Source: Streptomyces sp. NRRL F-2664 (lineage in GTDB: Bacteria > Actinomycetota > Actinomycetes > Streptomycetales > Streptomycetaceae). Taken from it: a stretch of 64,000 bases of DNA. The notes under the pieces are model-generated. The model had not been told where the DNA came from and made no database searches. It saw only the letters and a list, made by a program, of their open reading frames with translations. Both the position numbers and the translations under genes were made by a program. The stretch is taken from the NCBI RefSeq assembly GCF_000719345.1, contig NZ_JOFX01000024.1:62001-126000 (forward strand). The letters are read 5' to 3'. Positions 8,247-17,497 of this stretch are shown in pieces. How positions within the stretch are numbered: the stretch's first letter is position 1; every line of letters begins with the position of its first letter.

Positions 8247-8966
8247 ATGGCCACGCTGATCCTCGTACGACACGGGCGGTCCACCGCCAACACCGCAGGG
8301 CTGCTCGCCGGATGGACCCCCGGCGTGGCCCTCGACGAGCGCGGCGCCGAGCAGGCCGCCGCGCTCCCCGGCCGCCTCGCGGGCGTGCCGCTCGCCGCCG
8401 CCGTCACCAGCCCGCTGCAACGCTGCCGCGAGACCCTCGCCCCCCTGCTGGCCGCGCGGCCCGAGCTGGAACTGCACACGGACGAGCGGATCGGCGAATG
8501 CCACTACGGCGACTGGTCCGGGCGCAAACTGTCCGAACTCTCCGAAGAACCCCTGATGAAGGTCGTGCAGCAGCACCCGTCGGCAGCCGCCTTCCCGGGC
8601 GGCGAGTCCATGCGGGCCATGCAGGCGCGCGCCGTGGACGCCGTACGCGACTGGAACACGCGGATCGAGGAGCGGGACGGCAGCGACGCCGTCTTCCTCA
8701 TGTGCTCCCACGGCGACATCATCAAGTCCCTTGTCGCGGACGCCCTGGGCATGCACCTGGACCTCTTCCAGCGCATCCACGTCGACCCCTGCTCCGTGAC
8801 GGCCATCCGCTACACGCCGACCCGGCCCTTCGTGTTCCGCCTCGGCGACACCGGAGACTTCGGCTCCCTCGTGCGGCGACCGGCCGCCCCCGAGCCCATC
8901 GCCTCCGACAAGGACGCGGAGGACACCGGGAACGCGGTCGTGGGTGGCGGCGCGGGCGCGGCGTGA
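8247..8966 (+). CDS. Histidine phosphatase family protein (MSMEG_4193 type)
   Basis: A 239-residue phosphoglycerate-mutase-fold phosphatase. The catalytic phosphohistidine motif is LVRHGRSTAN (His9) and the second histidine is in FLMCSHGDIIKS. I recognise it as the MSMEG_4193 family, which sits beside DUF3090 and SCO1664-type genes in many actinobacteria, as here. The substrate is unknown. A TACGCT -10 box ends 7 bases before the ATG and there is no ribosome-binding site, suggesting a leaderless transcript. The C-terminal tail after about residue 210 is Gly/Ala-rich and unlikely to be structured. Confidence 0.85.
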   Translation: MATLILVRHGRSTANTAGLLAGWTPGVALDERGAEQAAALPGRLAGVPLAAAVTSPLQRCRETLAPLLAARPELELHTDERIGECHYGDWSGRKLSELSEEPLMKVVQQHPSAAAFPGGESMRAMQARAVDAVRDWNTRIEERDGSDAVFLMCSHGDIIKSLVADALGMHLDLFQRIHVDPCSVTAIRYTPTRPFVFRLGDTGDFGSLVRRPAAPEPIASDKDAEDTGNAVVGGGAGAA

Positions 8967-9042
8967 TCGCACGGCGCAGTAGGGTGGACGGGCCCACACA
9001 AGGGCGCAGACCCGCCCCGCCGCCGAGACTTGGAGACTGGAC

Positions 9043-9633
9043 GTGCCCCGTCAGGTGTTCCTCTACGACCCGCCGGACCGCTTCGTGGCCGGCACGGTCG
9101 GCTTGCCGGGACGCCGTACGTTCTTCCTGCAGGCCTCCGCCGGCCCCCGCGTCACCAGCGTGTCCCTGGAGAAGACCCAGGTCGCCGCACTCGCAGAGCG
9201 GATGGACGAGCTGCTGGACGAGGTCGTACGGCGGACCGGGGGAAACGCCCCGGTCCCGGCCGTGGCCCCCGTCGAGGCCGCCGACACCGCTCCGCTGGAC
9301 GTCCCCGTCGAGGAGGAGTTCCGCGTCGGCACCATGGCCCTGGCCTGGGACGGCGAGGAACAGCGGATGATCGTCGAGGCCCAGGCCCTGGTGGAACTCG
9401 ACGCCGAGTCCGACGAGGACCTCGCCGAGGCGGAGGAGCGGCTGCTCCAGGACGAGGAGAACGGCCCGCCGATGCTGCGGGTCCGCCTCACCGGCGCCCA
9501 GGCCCGCGCCTTCGCCAAGCGCGCCCTGGACGTGGTCAACGCCGGCCGCCCGCCGTGTCCGCTGTGCAGCCTGCCGCTGGACCCGGAGGGCCACGTGTGC
9601 CCGCGCCAGAACGGCTACCGGCGCCAGGCGTGA
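9043..9633 (+). CDS. DUF3090 family protein with C-terminal zinc-binding motif
   Basis: A 196-residue conserved actinobacterial protein starting MPRQVFLYDPPDRFVAG. The first half (FFLQAS, RVTSVSLEKTQV) is the DUF3090 signature. The last 30 residues carry CPLC then HVCPRQ, an apparent zinc-ribbon-like end. The biochemical role is unknown. A TAGGGT -10-like box lies about 60 bases upstream. The gene overlaps the kinase-like gene by 4 bases (GTGA), so the two are translationally coupled and probably act together. Confidence 0.88.
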   Translation: MPRQVFLYDPPDRFVAGTVGLPGRRTFFLQASAGPRVTSVSLEKTQVAALAERMDELLDEVVRRTGGNAPVPAVAPVEAADTAPLDVPVEEEFRVGTMALAWDGEEQRMIVEAQALVELDAESDEDLAEAEERLLQDEENGPPMLRVRLTGAQARAFAKRALDVVNAGRPPCPLCSLPLDPEGHVCPRQNGYRRQA

Positions 9634-10445
9634 CCGGGCAGGGGGACATGGAGGAACTGCTCGCCCGGGGCGAGCTGACCATCGTGGGCCGCATCCGCGA
9701 GGCGTCCAACGCGGTCCTGCTCTGCACCGTCACCCACGACGGCGTGAGCACCGACTGCGTCTACAAGCCGGTCAAGGGGGAGCGGCCCCTGTGGGACTTC
9801 CCCGACGGCAGCCTCGCCCAGCGGGAGGTCGCCGCCTACCTGGTCTCCGAGGCCACCGGCTGGGGCCTGGTGCCCGCCACCGTGCTGCGCGACGGACCCT
9901 ACGGGGAGGGCATGGTCCAGCAGTGGATCGAGGCCCGGCAGCCGCAGGAGGACTCCCCGGAGGAAGGGCTCCTCGCGCTCGTCGACGGCGAGGAGGCCGG
10001 TGAGGGCTGGAAGCCCGTGGCCTTCGCCCAGGTCGAGGAAGGCCGCACCGCGCTGCTCGTGCACGCCGACGACCCGAGGCTGCGCCGGCTCTCCGTGCTC
10101 GACGCCGTGATCAACAACGGCGACCGCAAGGGAGGGCACCTGCTGCCCGCGCCCGACGGACGGATCTACGCCATCGACCACGGCGTGACCTTCCACACCG
10201 AGGACAAGTTGCGCACCCTGCTGTGGGGCTGGGCGGGAGAGCCGCTGACGCACGAGGCCCGCGAGGCCCTCGCCGCGCTGGCCGCGGAGCTGGCCGACGG
10301 CGCCCCCCTCGCCACCCGGCTGGCCGAACTGATCACGGCGGCCGAGCTGGCCGCCGTACGGGAGCGGGTGGCGCACATGCTGCGCACCGGAACGCACCCG
10401 CTGCCCTCCGGGCAGTGGCCGTCCATCCCCTGGCCGCCGGTCTGA
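9630..10445 (+). CDS. SCO1664 family PI3/4-kinase-like protein
   Basis: A protein of 271 residues from GTG 9630, or 265 from ATG 9648. It resembles the PI3K/PI4K/HipA kinase fold. CVYKPVKGERPLWDFP holds the ATP-binding lysine region, VINNGDRKGGHLL is a catalytic loop with Asp and Asn, and IYAIDHGVTF is the metal-binding DHG-type motif. All key residues look intact, so it may be an active kinase or nucleotidyl-transferring enzyme; the substrate is unknown. GTG 9630 overlaps the DUF3090 stop, whereas ATG 9648 has only a very close G-rich upstream stretch, so the start is uncertain. mshC follows after 179 bases. Confidence 0.82.
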   Translation: MTGQGDMEELLARGELTIVGRIREASNAVLLCTVTHDGVSTDCVYKPVKGERPLWDFPDGSLAQREVAAYLVSEATGWGLVPATVLRDGPYGEGMVQQWIEARQPQEDSPEEGLLALVDGEEAGEGWKPVAFAQVEEGRTALLVHADDPRLRRLSVLDAVINNGDRKGGHLLPAPDGRIYAIDHGVTFHTEDKLRTLLWGWAGEPLTHEAREALAALAAELADGAPLATRLAELITAAELAAVRERVAHMLRTGTHPLPSGQWPSIPWPPV

Positions 10446-10459
10446 ACGGGCCTTCGGCC

Positions 10460-10540
10460 GGGCAGGCGGGCAGCAGGGGGGTGGGGTGGGTGGCAGGGCA
10501 GGCGACAGGCAGCGGGCAGCAGGCAGTAGGCAGCACAGAC
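10460..10540 (+). repeat. Low-complexity GGCAG-rich stretch
   Basis: The 179-base gap before mshC contains many imperfect copies of GGCAG/GGGCAGCA, with a G-rich run in between. No gene is apparent. It looks like simple-sequence DNA rather than a folded regulatory RNA. Confidence 0.6.
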
Positions 10541-10624
10541 CCGGCCGGGCCGCAAGAGTGCCGATCAGGACAACAGTGCAGGTCCAGTTCGTTACCGGAA
10601 CATCCGTCCGGTTAGGCTCGACAC

Positions 10625-11854
10625 ATGCATGCCTGGCCCGCTTCTGAGGTCCCCGCCCTGCCCGGCAAGGGCCGCGACCTCCAGATCCACGACACCGCGA
10701 CCCAGGGGACGATCACCCTCGCCCCCGGTCCCGTCGCCCGCATCTACGTCTGCGGCATCACCCCGTACGACGCGACCCACATCGGTCACGCGGCGACCTA
10801 CAACGCGTTCGACCTCGTGCAGCGCGTGTGGCTCGACACCAAGCGGCAGGTCCACTACGTCCAGAACGTCACGGACGTCGACGACCCGCTCCTGGAACGG
10901 GCGCTGCGCGACGGCCACGACTGGACCGAGCTGGCCGAGCGCGAGACCGCGCTCTTCCGTGAGGACATGACGGCCCTGCGGATGCTGCCGCCGCAGCACT
11001 ACATCGGAGCCGTCGAAGCCATACCGGGCATCGTGCCGCTGGTGGAGCGGCTGCGGGACGCGGGCGCCGCGTACGAGCTGGACGGCGACACCTACTTCTC
11101 CGTGGAGTCCGACCCGCACTTCGGAGGCGTCTCCCACCTCGACGCCGAGGCGATGCGGCTGCTCTCGGCGGAGCGCGGCGGCGACCCGGAGCGCCCGGGC
11201 AAGAAGAACCCGCTGGACCCGATGCTGTGGATGGCGGCGCGCCCGGGCGAGCCGAGCTGGGACGGCGGCTCGCTGGGCCGCGGCCGGCCCGGCTGGCACA
11301 TCGAGTGCGTCGCGATCGCCCTCGACCACCTGGGCATGGGCTTCGACATCCAGGGCGGCGGCTCCGACCTCGCCTTCCCGCACCACGAGATGGGCGCCTC
11401 GCACGCACAGGCGCTGACCGGCGAGTTCCCCATGGCCCGGGCGTACGTCCACGCGGGGATGGTCGCCCTGCACGGCGAGAAGATGTCGAAGTCGAAGGGG
11501 AACCTCGTCTTCGTCTCGGCGCTGCGCCGCGCCGGGGTCGACCCGGCGGCGATCCGCCTGGCCCTGCTCTCGCACCACTACCGGGCGGACTGGGAGTGGA
11601 CGGACGCCGTCCTCGACGAGGCCGTGGCCCGGCTGGAGCGGTGGCGCGCGGCGGTCTCCCGCCCCGACGGCATCCCCGCGGACGCGGTCCTCGAAGAGGT
11701 CCGCGAGGCCCTGGCGAACGACCTGGACGCCCCCGCGGCGCTGGCGGCCGTGGACCGCTGGGTCGACCGGCAGAACGCCACCGACGGCGACGACGAGTCG
11801 GCCCCGGGCCTGATCTCCCGCACGGTCGACGCCCTGCTCGGCGTGGCCCTGTAA
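10625..11854 (+). CDS. mshC: Cysteine:1-D-myo-inosityl 2-amino-2-deoxy-alpha-D-glucopyranoside ligase
   Basis: A 409-residue mycothiol biosynthesis ligase that joins cysteine to GlcN-Ins using ATP. It is a cysteinyl-tRNA synthetase paralogue: [19 protein letters not shown] carries the zinc Cys and HIGH-like motif, WHIECVAIA and FPHHEMGAS complete the zinc site, and [10 protein letters not shown] is the KMSKS loop. The length and the N-terminal [16 protein letters not shown] fit MshC rather than CysS. A TAGGCT -10 box ends 6 bases before the ATG and no ribosome-binding site is visible, so the mRNA may be leaderless. Mycothiol is the main low-molecular-weight thiol of actinomycetes. Confidence 0.96.
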   Translation: MHAWPASEVPALPGKGRDLQIHDTATQGTITLAPGPVARIYVCGITPYDATHIGHAATYNAFDLVQRVWLDTKRQVHYVQNVTDVDDPLLERALRDGHDWTELAERETALFREDMTALRMLPPQHYIGAVEAIPGIVPLVERLRDAGAAYELDGDTYFSVESDPHFGGVSHLDAEAMRLLSAERGGDPERPGKKNPLDPMLWMAARPGEPSWDGGSLGRGRPGWHIECVAIALDHLGMGFDIQGGGSDLAFPHHEMGASHAQALTGEFPMARAYVHAGMVALHGEKMSKSKGNLVFVSALRRAGVDPAAIRLALLSHHYRADWEWTDAVLDEAVARLERWRAAVSRPDGIPADAVLEEVREALANDLDAPAALAAVDRWVDRQNATDGDDESAPGLISRTVDALLGVAL

Positions 11855-11886
11855 CACCCCGCTGCGGGTCGTGTCCGGGGGCGCCG

Positions 11887-12020
11887 CCCCGGATCCCGCG
11901 CCTCAAACGCCGGCGGGGCCGGATCTTCCGGCCCCGCCGGCGTTACGCGTGGAGGCCCGGCACACGGCGGACGGGCCGAAAGACAGCCCCGCCGGCGTTC
12001 GAGGCGCGGGGCGCGGGGCG
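11887..12020. repeat. Inverted pair of a Streptomyces intergenic repeat
   Basis: The left copy (11887-11922) contains GCGCCTCAAACGCCGGCGGG. The right copy (11984-12020) is its near-exact reverse complement, with CGAGGCGCGGGG. The pair lies between the convergent mshC and PAC2 genes. The same pair recurs at 56282-56590. Each core can also form a strong hairpin. Confidence 0.8.
11906..11944. terminator. 18-bp perfect hairpin after mshC
   Basis: Stem 11906-11923 pairs perfectly with 11927-11944 around a 3-base loop, about 50 bases after the mshC stop. Strong candidate intrinsic terminator, though without a long U run. Confidence 0.8.
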
Positions 12021-12039
12021 GGGCCCCACGAGCCCCCGG

Positions 12040-13020
12040 CTACGCCTCCGGGGTGTCCTCACCCGGCTCCTCCGGCTGCGGTGGGGACACCGGCGGCTGC
12101 GGCTTCGGGGGCCGGGGGAGACCCCCGCTCGTGTCCCGCAGGTACGAGCCGTCGCCCGGCTCCGCCGCCGGGCCCGCCGCGGGGTCCCGCCGCCGCAGGT
12201 AGCGCTCGAACTCCCGGGCGATCGCGTCCCCCGAGGCCTCCGGCAGGTCGGCGGTGTCGCGCGCCTCCTCCAGGGTCTGGACGTACTCCGCCACCTCGCT
12301 GTCCTCGGCGGCCAGTTGGTCCACGCCCAGCTGCCAGGCCCGCGCGTCCTCCGGCAGCTCGCCCAGCGGGATCCTGATGTCGATCAGGTCCTCCAGCCGG
12401 TTGAGCAGGGCCAGCGTGGCCTTCGGGTTCGGCGGCTGCGACACGTAGTGCGGCACCGCCGCCCACAGCGACACCGCCGGCACGCCGGCATGCGTACAGG
12501 CCTCCTGGAGGACGCCCACGATGCCCGTCGGCCCCTCGTACTTGGTCTCCTCCAGGTCCATCGTCCGCGCCAGGTCCGCGTCCGACGTCACCCCGCTCAC
12601 CGGCACCGGCCGGGTGTGCGGGGTGTCCCCGAGGAGCGCCCCGAGGATGACGACCATCTCCACGCCCAGCTCGTGCGCGAAGCCGAGGATCTCGTTGCAG
12701 AACGACCGCCACCGCATGGACGGTTCGATTCCGCGTACCAGCACCAGGTCGCGCGGTGTGGGACCGCCGATGCGCACCACCGAGAGCCGGGTCGTCGGCC
12801 ACGTGATCTTCCGTACCCCGTTGTCCAGCCACACCGTCGGCCGGTTGACCTGGAAGTCGTAGTAGTCCTCGGCGTCCAGAGCCGCGAAGACCTCGCCCTT
12901 CCACTCCCGGTCCAGGTGCGCGACCGCACCGGAGGCCGCGTCACCCGCGTCGTTCCAGCCCTCGAACGCGGCCACCATGACCGGGTCGATCAGCTCGGGC
13001 ACGCCCTCAAGCTCGATCAC
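12040..13020 (-). CDS. PAC2 family protein
   Basis: A 326-residue cytoplasmic protein of the PAC2 family, named for the eukaryotic proteasome assembly chaperone 2 fold. The N-terminus (MIELEGVPELIDPVMVAAFEGWNDAGDAA when read from GTG) and the central GVEMVVILGALLGDTPHTRP and SLWAAVPHYVSQPPNPKATL are characteristic. GTG 13020 is chosen because GGAAGGAG sits 6 bases upstream, and this start matches the family; a longer in-frame reading from 13086 exists. The C-terminal 40 residues are Pro/Gly-rich. The actinobacterial function is unknown; a proteasome link is suggested only by the fold and the cluster 20 kb away. Confidence 0.88.
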   Translation of the reverse strand: MIELEGVPELIDPVMVAAFEGWNDAGDAASGAVAHLDREWKGEVFAALDAEDYYDFQVNRPTVWLDNGVRKITWPTTRLSVVRIGGPTPRDLVLVRGIEPSMRWRSFCNEILGFAHELGVEMVVILGALLGDTPHTRPVPVSGVTSDADLARTMDLEETKYEGPTGIVGVLQEACTHAGVPAVSLWAAVPHYVSQPPNPKATLALLNRLEDLIDIRIPLGELPEDARAWQLGVDQLAAEDSEVAEYVQTLEEARDTADLPEASGDAIAREFERYLRRRDPAAGPAAEPGDGSYLRDTSGGLPRPPKPQPPVSPPQPEEPGEDTPEA

Positions 13021-13097
13021 CCAGGTCTCCTTCCGAAGTTCCTTGCGTACGTGGGCCAGCCTAAGCCTTGAGGGGACACCGGCCACAGCCCACGACA

Positions 13098-13127
13098 GAG
13101 GGGCGGTTCCCCTCGGAACCGCCCCTC
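13098..13127 (-). terminator. Hairpin ending the glycerol operon
   Basis: A perfect 13-bp stem (13098-13110 with 13115-13127) and a 4-base loop lie 20 bases past the glpD stop on the minus strand, before the PAC2 gene. Confidence 0.75.
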
Positions 13128-13146
13128 TTCCCCACCTGCCTGAGAG

Positions 13147-14754
13147 CTATGCCTTGCGGGCCAGCATCTCCGCGACGCGGGCCTTGACGGAGTCGTCGTC
13201 CAGGCCGCGGATCGTCACCGTCGTCCGGCGGCGCAGCACGTCGTCGACCGTCTCGGCCCACTCGTGGTCCCGGGCGTAGGCGACCTGCGCCCAGATCTCC
13301 GGGCCGTCCGGGTGGATGCGCTCGGCCAGGGCCGGGTCCTCGTTCGCCAGGCGGGCGATGTCGAAGGCCAGCGAACCGTAGTGGGAGGCCAGGTGGCGCG
13401 CGGTCAGCGGGTCCATCCGCGTGCCGGGCTCACGGTCCACCAGCAGCCGGTGCGCGACCGCGTTCGGGTTGGCGACACCCGGCAGGGCGATCCGGCGCAC
13501 CAGGGACTTCACCGGCTCCATGTCCTCGGTCAGCGGGCTGCCCGGGAGCTTGGCCAGCTTGTCCATGACGACACGGCCGATGTGGCGGTACGTCGTCCAC
13601 TTGCCGCCGGCGACCGACAGCATGCCGCCCGCGCCCTCGGAGACGACGGTCTCGCGCTTGGCCTTCTCCACCCCGCCGGGGCCGCCCGGCAGCACGCGCA
13701 GGCCGGCGAAGGCGTACGTCATCAGCGAGCGGTCGAGGTCGGCGTCCTTCACCGAGAAGGCCGCCTCGTCCAGGATCTGCTGGATGTCGGACTCGGTGGC
13801 GCGCACGTCCCCCGGGTCGCCCTCGTACACCTCGTCGGTGGTGCCGAGCAGCAGCTGGTCCTCCCACGGGAGGGCGAAGGTGATGCGGTACTTGTCGATC
13901 GGGGTGGCCATGGCGGCCTTCCAGGGCGACTTGCGCTTCATGACGATGTGCGCGCCCTTGGAGAGGCGGATCGACGGCATCGAGTGCTTGTCCTCCATGC
14001 GCCGCAGGTGGTCCACCCACGGGCCGGTGGCGTTGAGCACGACGCGCGCGTCGATGCCGAACTCGGTGCCGTCCAGGCGGTCCTTGAGCTCGGCGCCGGT
14101 GACCCGGCCCTGCGTCTTGCGCAGACCGGTGACCTCGGCGTGGTTGAGGACGACCGCACCCGACTCCACGGCCGCGCGGACCGTCATCACGGCCACGCGG
14201 GAGTCGTTCATCTGGTGGTCGTAGTAGACCGCGACGGCCTTGAGGTTGTCGGTCTTCAGACCGGGGTTGTCGGCGACGGCACGGGCCGGGGATATGACCT
14301 TGCCCATGCCGTCGCCGAAGGCCGAGAGGGCGGAGTAGGCGAAGACGCCCGCGCCCAGCTTGGCCGCACCCACCGGACCGCCCTTGTAGACCGGCAGGTA
14401 GAAGGTGAGCGGGTTGACCAGGTGCGGGGCCACGTCCTTGGCCAGCACCCGCCGCTCGTGGTGGTTCTCCGCGACCAGCTTGACCGCGCCGGTCTGCAGG
14501 TAGCGCAGGCCGCCGTGGACGAGCTTGGAGGAGGCCGAGGAGGTGGCGCCGGCGAAGTCGCCGGCGTCCACCATGGCAACCCGCAGACCCGACTGCGCGG
14601 CGTGCCAGGCCACCGAGGTGCCCAGGATTCCACCACCGATGACCAGCAGGTCGTACGTGGCCTTCGCCAGCTGCTCGCGGGTCTCGGCACGGCTCGCGTT
14701 CGCGCCGGCGGTCGGGTGCGTACCCAGGGCGGGGACGCTCTGCAGGGTGCTCAT
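13147..14754 (-). CDS. glpD: Aerobic glycerol-3-phosphate dehydrogenase
   Basis: A 535-residue FAD-dependent enzyme that oxidises glycerol-3-phosphate to dihydroxyacetone phosphate, passing electrons to quinone at the membrane. YDLLVIGGGILGTSVAWHAA (residues about 34-53) is the FAD-binding fold, followed by VDAGDFAGATSSASSKLVHGGLRYL. The DAO domain is complete, with a helical C-terminal domain. It is the third gene of a glpF-glpK-glpD unit, 40 bases after glpK, equivalent to gylB in the S. coelicolor gyl operon as I recall it. Expression is expected to depend on glycerol through the adjacent IclR regulator. Confidence 0.95.
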   Translation of the reverse strand: MSTLQSVPALGTHPTAGANASRAETREQLAKATYDLLVIGGGILGTSVAWHAAQSGLRVAMVDAGDFAGATSSASSKLVHGGLRYLQTGAVKLVAENHHERRVLAKDVAPHLVNPLTFYLPVYKGGPVGAAKLGAGVFAYSALSAFGDGMGKVISPARAVADNPGLKTDNLKAVAVYYDHQMNDSRVAVMTVRAAVESGAVVLNHAEVTGLRKTQGRVTGAELKDRLDGTEFGIDARVVLNATGPWVDHLRRMEDKHSMPSIRLSKGAHIVMKRKSPWKAAMATPIDKYRITFALPWEDQLLLGTTDEVYEGDPGDVRATESDIQQILDEAAFSVKDADLDRSLMTYAFAGLRVLPGGPGGVEKAKRETVVSEGAGGMLSVAGGKWTTYRHIGRVVMDKLAKLPGSPLTEDMEPVKSLVRRIALPGVANPNAVAHRLLVDREPGTRMDPLTARHLASHYGSLAFDIARLANEDPALAERIHPDGPEIWAQVAYARDHEWAETVDDVLRRRTTVTIRGLDDDSVKARVAEMLARKA

Positions 14755-14794
14755 ATCTCTTTCAGCTCCTCGTCGATTGACTCAGCTGGTGCGG

Positions 14795-16321
14795 TCAGCT
14801 GGCGTCTTCGTCGTCGACCCAGCCCATGGACCGCTCGACGGCCTTGAGCCAGCTCTTGTACTCGCGCTCCCGCTGCTCGGCGGGCATCCGCGGGGTCCAC
14901 TCCGCCGCACGGCGCCAGTTGGCGCGCAGGGCGTCGGTGTCGGGCCAGAAGCCGACGGCCAGGCCGGCGGCGTAGGCGGCGCCGAGACAGGTGGTCTCGG
15001 CGACCATCGGGCGCACCACGGGGGCGTCCAGGAAGTCCGAGAGCGTCTGCATCAGCAGGTTGTTGGAGGTCATGCCGCCGTCGACCTTGAGGGCGGCGAG
15101 CTCGACGCCCGAGTCCTTGGTCATGGCGTCGGTGATCTCGCGGGTCTGCCAGGCCGTGGCCTCCAGGACGGCACGGGCGATGTGCGCCTTGGTGACGTAC
15201 CGGGTGAGGCCGGCGATCACACCGCGGGCGTCGGAGCGCCAGTACGGGGCGAACAGGCCGGAGAAGGCCGGGACGAAGTAGGCGCCGCCGTTGTCCTCGA
15301 CGGAGAGGGCCAGGGTCTCGATCTCGGCCGCGGACTTGATCAGGCCCATCTGGTCGCGCATCCACTGGACGAGCGAGCCGGTGACGGCGATGGAGCCCTC
15401 CAGGGCGTAGACCGGCTTCTGGTCGCCGATCTGGTAGCCGACCGTGGTCAGCAGGCCGCTGTAGGAATTGATGATCTTGTCGCCGGTGTTCATGAGCATG
15501 AACGTTCCGGTGCCGTACGTGGACTTCGCCTCGCCCTCGGCGAAACAGGTCTGGCCGAACAGGGCGGCCTGCTGGTCGCCGAGCGCCGAGGCGACCGGCA
15601 CGCCGGCGAGGACGCCTTCCTTCACGTGGCCGTAGACCTCGGCGGAGGACTTGATCTCCGGGAGCACGTTGAGCGGGACGCCCATGGACTCCGCGATCTT
15701 CTCGTCCCAGGCGAGGGTGTGCAGGTTCATCAGCATGGTGCGCGAGGCGTTGGTGACGTCGGTGACGTGCGCACCGCCCTGGGCGCCGCCGGTGAGGTTC
15801 CAGATGACCCACGAGTCCATGGTGCCGAAGAGGATGTCGCCGGCCTCGGCGCGCTCGCGCAGGCCCTCGACGTTGTCGAGGAGCCAGCGGACCTTCGGGC
15901 CGGCGAAGTAGCTGGCCAGCGGCAGGCCGGTCTCGCGGCGGAAGCGGTCCTGGCCGACGTTGCGGCCGAGCTCCTTGCAGAGGGCGTCGGTGCGGGTGTC
16001 CTGCCAGACCAGCGCGTTGTGGACCGGCTCGCCGGTGTGGCGGTCCCACAGCAGCGTGGTCTCGCGCTGGTTGGTGATGCCGATCGCCTTGACGTCGGCG
16101 GAGGTGATCTCGGCCTTGGCGATGGCGCCGGCGACGACCTCCTGAACGTTGGTCCAGATCTCGGTGGCGTCGTGCTCCACCCAGCCCGGCTTGGGGAAGA
16201 TCTGCTCGTGCTCCTTCTGGTCGACGGCGACGATGCGGCCGTCGCGGTCGAAGACGATGCAGCGCGAGGAGGTGGTGCCCTGGTCGATCGCGGCGATGAA
16301 GGGGCCGGTGCTGCTGGTCAT
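14795..16321 (-). CDS. glpK: Glycerol kinase
   Basis: A 508-residue FGGY-family kinase that phosphorylates glycerol to glycerol-3-phosphate with [21 protein letters not shown] is the N-terminal phosphate-binding motif, ITNQRETT and the following WDRHTG contact glycerol, and [18 protein letters not shown] with VDGGMTSNN are the C-terminal FGGY-type motifs. Full length for the family. It is the middle gene of the glycerol unit, 79 bases after glpF. Equivalent to gylA. Confidence 0.96.
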   Translation of the reverse strand: MTSSTGPFIAAIDQGTTSSRCIVFDRDGRIVAVDQKEHEQIFPKPGWVEHDATEIWTNVQEVVAGAIAKAEITSADVKAIGITNQRETTLLWDRHTGEPVHNALVWQDTRTDALCKELGRNVGQDRFRRETGLPLASYFAGPKVRWLLDNVEGLRERAEAGDILFGTMDSWVIWNLTGGAQGGAHVTDVTNASRTMLMNLHTLAWDEKIAESMGVPLNVLPEIKSSAEVYGHVKEGVLAGVPVASALGDQQAALFGQTCFAEGEAKSTYGTGTFMLMNTGDKIINSYSGLLTTVGYQIGDQKPVYALEGSIAVTGSLVQWMRDQMGLIKSAAEIETLALSVEDNGGAYFVPAFSGLFAPYWRSDARGVIAGLTRYVTKAHIARAVLEATAWQTREITDAMTKDSGVELAALKVDGGMTSNNLLMQTLSDFLDAPVVRPMVAETTCLGAAYAAGLAVGFWPDTDALRANWRRAAEWTPRMPAEQREREYKSWLKAVERSMGWVDDEDAS

Positions 16322-16400
16322 GATGGCTGCTCCTGGCAGGTCTGGTGAGTAGGCGGAATCAGGCGTGCGGTGCGGATCTTACGAGCGCGGCAGGTGCTGA

Positions 16401-17183
16401 TCAGGCGAACGCGATGTTGTACAGACCGCCGGCGAGCACGGCACCGACGAGCGGGCCGACCACCGGGATCCAGGAGTAGCCCCAGTCGGAGCCGCCCTTG
16501 TTCGGGAGCGGCAGCAGGGCGTGGACTATTCGGGGTCCGAGGTCGCGGACCGGGTTGATGGCGTAGCCGGTCGGACCACCCAGGGAGAGGCCGATGCCGA
16601 CGACCACGAAGGACGTGATCAGGACGCCGACGACACCGAGCCCCTTGCCGCCGTCCTGCAGGCCCTGCGTCAGGATCGCCAGGACCAGGACGGCGGTGCC
16701 GATGATCTCGGTCGCGAGGTTCTGCACGACGTTGCGGATCTCGGGGCCCGTGGAGAAGACGCCGAGCACCGGGCCGGCGACGTCGTGCGGGTGCGGGTCC
16801 TCGGGGCCGAGCTTGGCGTCGCGGATGTGCTCGGGGTCGGAGAGGTGCGCGCGGAACTGACCGAAGTAGGTCACCCACATCACCACCGCGCCGAGCATGG
16901 CGCCCAGCAGCTGGCCGGCGAAGTAGACGGGCGCGTCGCCCCACTCGCCGGTCTTGACGGCGAGGCCGACGGTGACCGCCGGGTTCAGATGCGCACCGGA
17001 GAGCGGTGCGGAGACGTAGGCCGCGATCAGGACCGCGAAGCCCCAGCCGAAGGTGATCGCGAGCCAGCCCGCGTTGCGGGCCTTGGAGCTCTTGAGTGTC
17101 ACTGCGGCGCAGACGCCACCGCCGAGAAGGGTGAGCAGGGCGGTACCGATGGTCTCGCCGATGAAGATGTCGGAGCTGGACAC
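16401..17183 (-). CDS. glpF: Glycerol uptake facilitator (MIP channel)
   Basis: A 260-residue aquaglyceroporin with six predicted membrane segments and two half-helix loops. The first loop has [12 protein letters not shown]. The second reads [13 protein letters not shown], so the second NPA box is NPV; the Arg and Asp that mark glycerol-conducting members are kept. It starts at GTG 17183 behind AAGGAGT. It is the first gene of the glycerol operon, with a palindrome (17308-17324) and a possible TAGGAT -10 box (17283-17288, minus strand) upstream. Confidence 0.92.
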   Translation of the reverse strand: MSSSDIFIGETIGTALLTLLGGGVCAAVTLKSSKARNAGWLAITFGWGFAVLIAAYVSAPLSGAHLNPAVTVGLAVKTGEWGDAPVYFAGQLLGAMLGAVVMWVTYFGQFRAHLSDPEHIRDAKLGPEDPHPHDVAGPVLGVFSTGPEIRNVVQNLATEIIGTAVLVLAILTQGLQDGGKGLGVVGVLITSFVVVGIGLSLGGPTGYAINPVRDLGPRIVHALLPLPNKGGSDWGYSWIPVVGPLVGAVLAGGLYNIAFA

Positions 17184-17497
17184 CCGCGACTCCTTACGTA
17201 CGTCCAGGGGTGGGCGGAAACCGGGTCCCTCCGGTGGTTCCGCGCACTCGGTGAGTGCTGCACCGGTCCTTGGCCTTGTCGCATCCTAGCGCGTATTGCC
17301 GGTAGGTGTTCGACAATGTCGACCGGTGAACGGCAGTTTTCCGCCCAGGTGAAGAATGCGTCAAGGGTCGGCCGGGCCAATGTTCCGGATCGTTACCGGC
17401 ACGTGCGATCAGCCAAAACCGGCCAACTGAAGGTCGGGATAGGCCGAAAAATGGTCAGAAGGGGGCCAGGTGGTGGCCGAAGCCTGCTAAAGAAGGG
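17184..17497. other. Promoter region of the glycerol operon
   Basis: This 314-base gap between the IclR gene and glpF contains no gene I can support. It holds the operator-like palindrome at 17308-17324 and a minus-strand TAGGAT -10 candidate, and otherwise nothing recognisable. Confidence 0.7.
17308..17324. promoter_or_regulatory. Candidate IclR (GylR-type) operator upstream of glpF
   Basis: GTTCGACAATGTCGACC contains the perfect interrupted palindrome TCGAC-AAT-GTCGA (17310-17322). The first 11 bases GTTCGACAATG recur at 18312-18322 upstream of the regulator gene. It lies 125 bases before the glpF start, near the likely -35 region. Confidence 0.6.
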
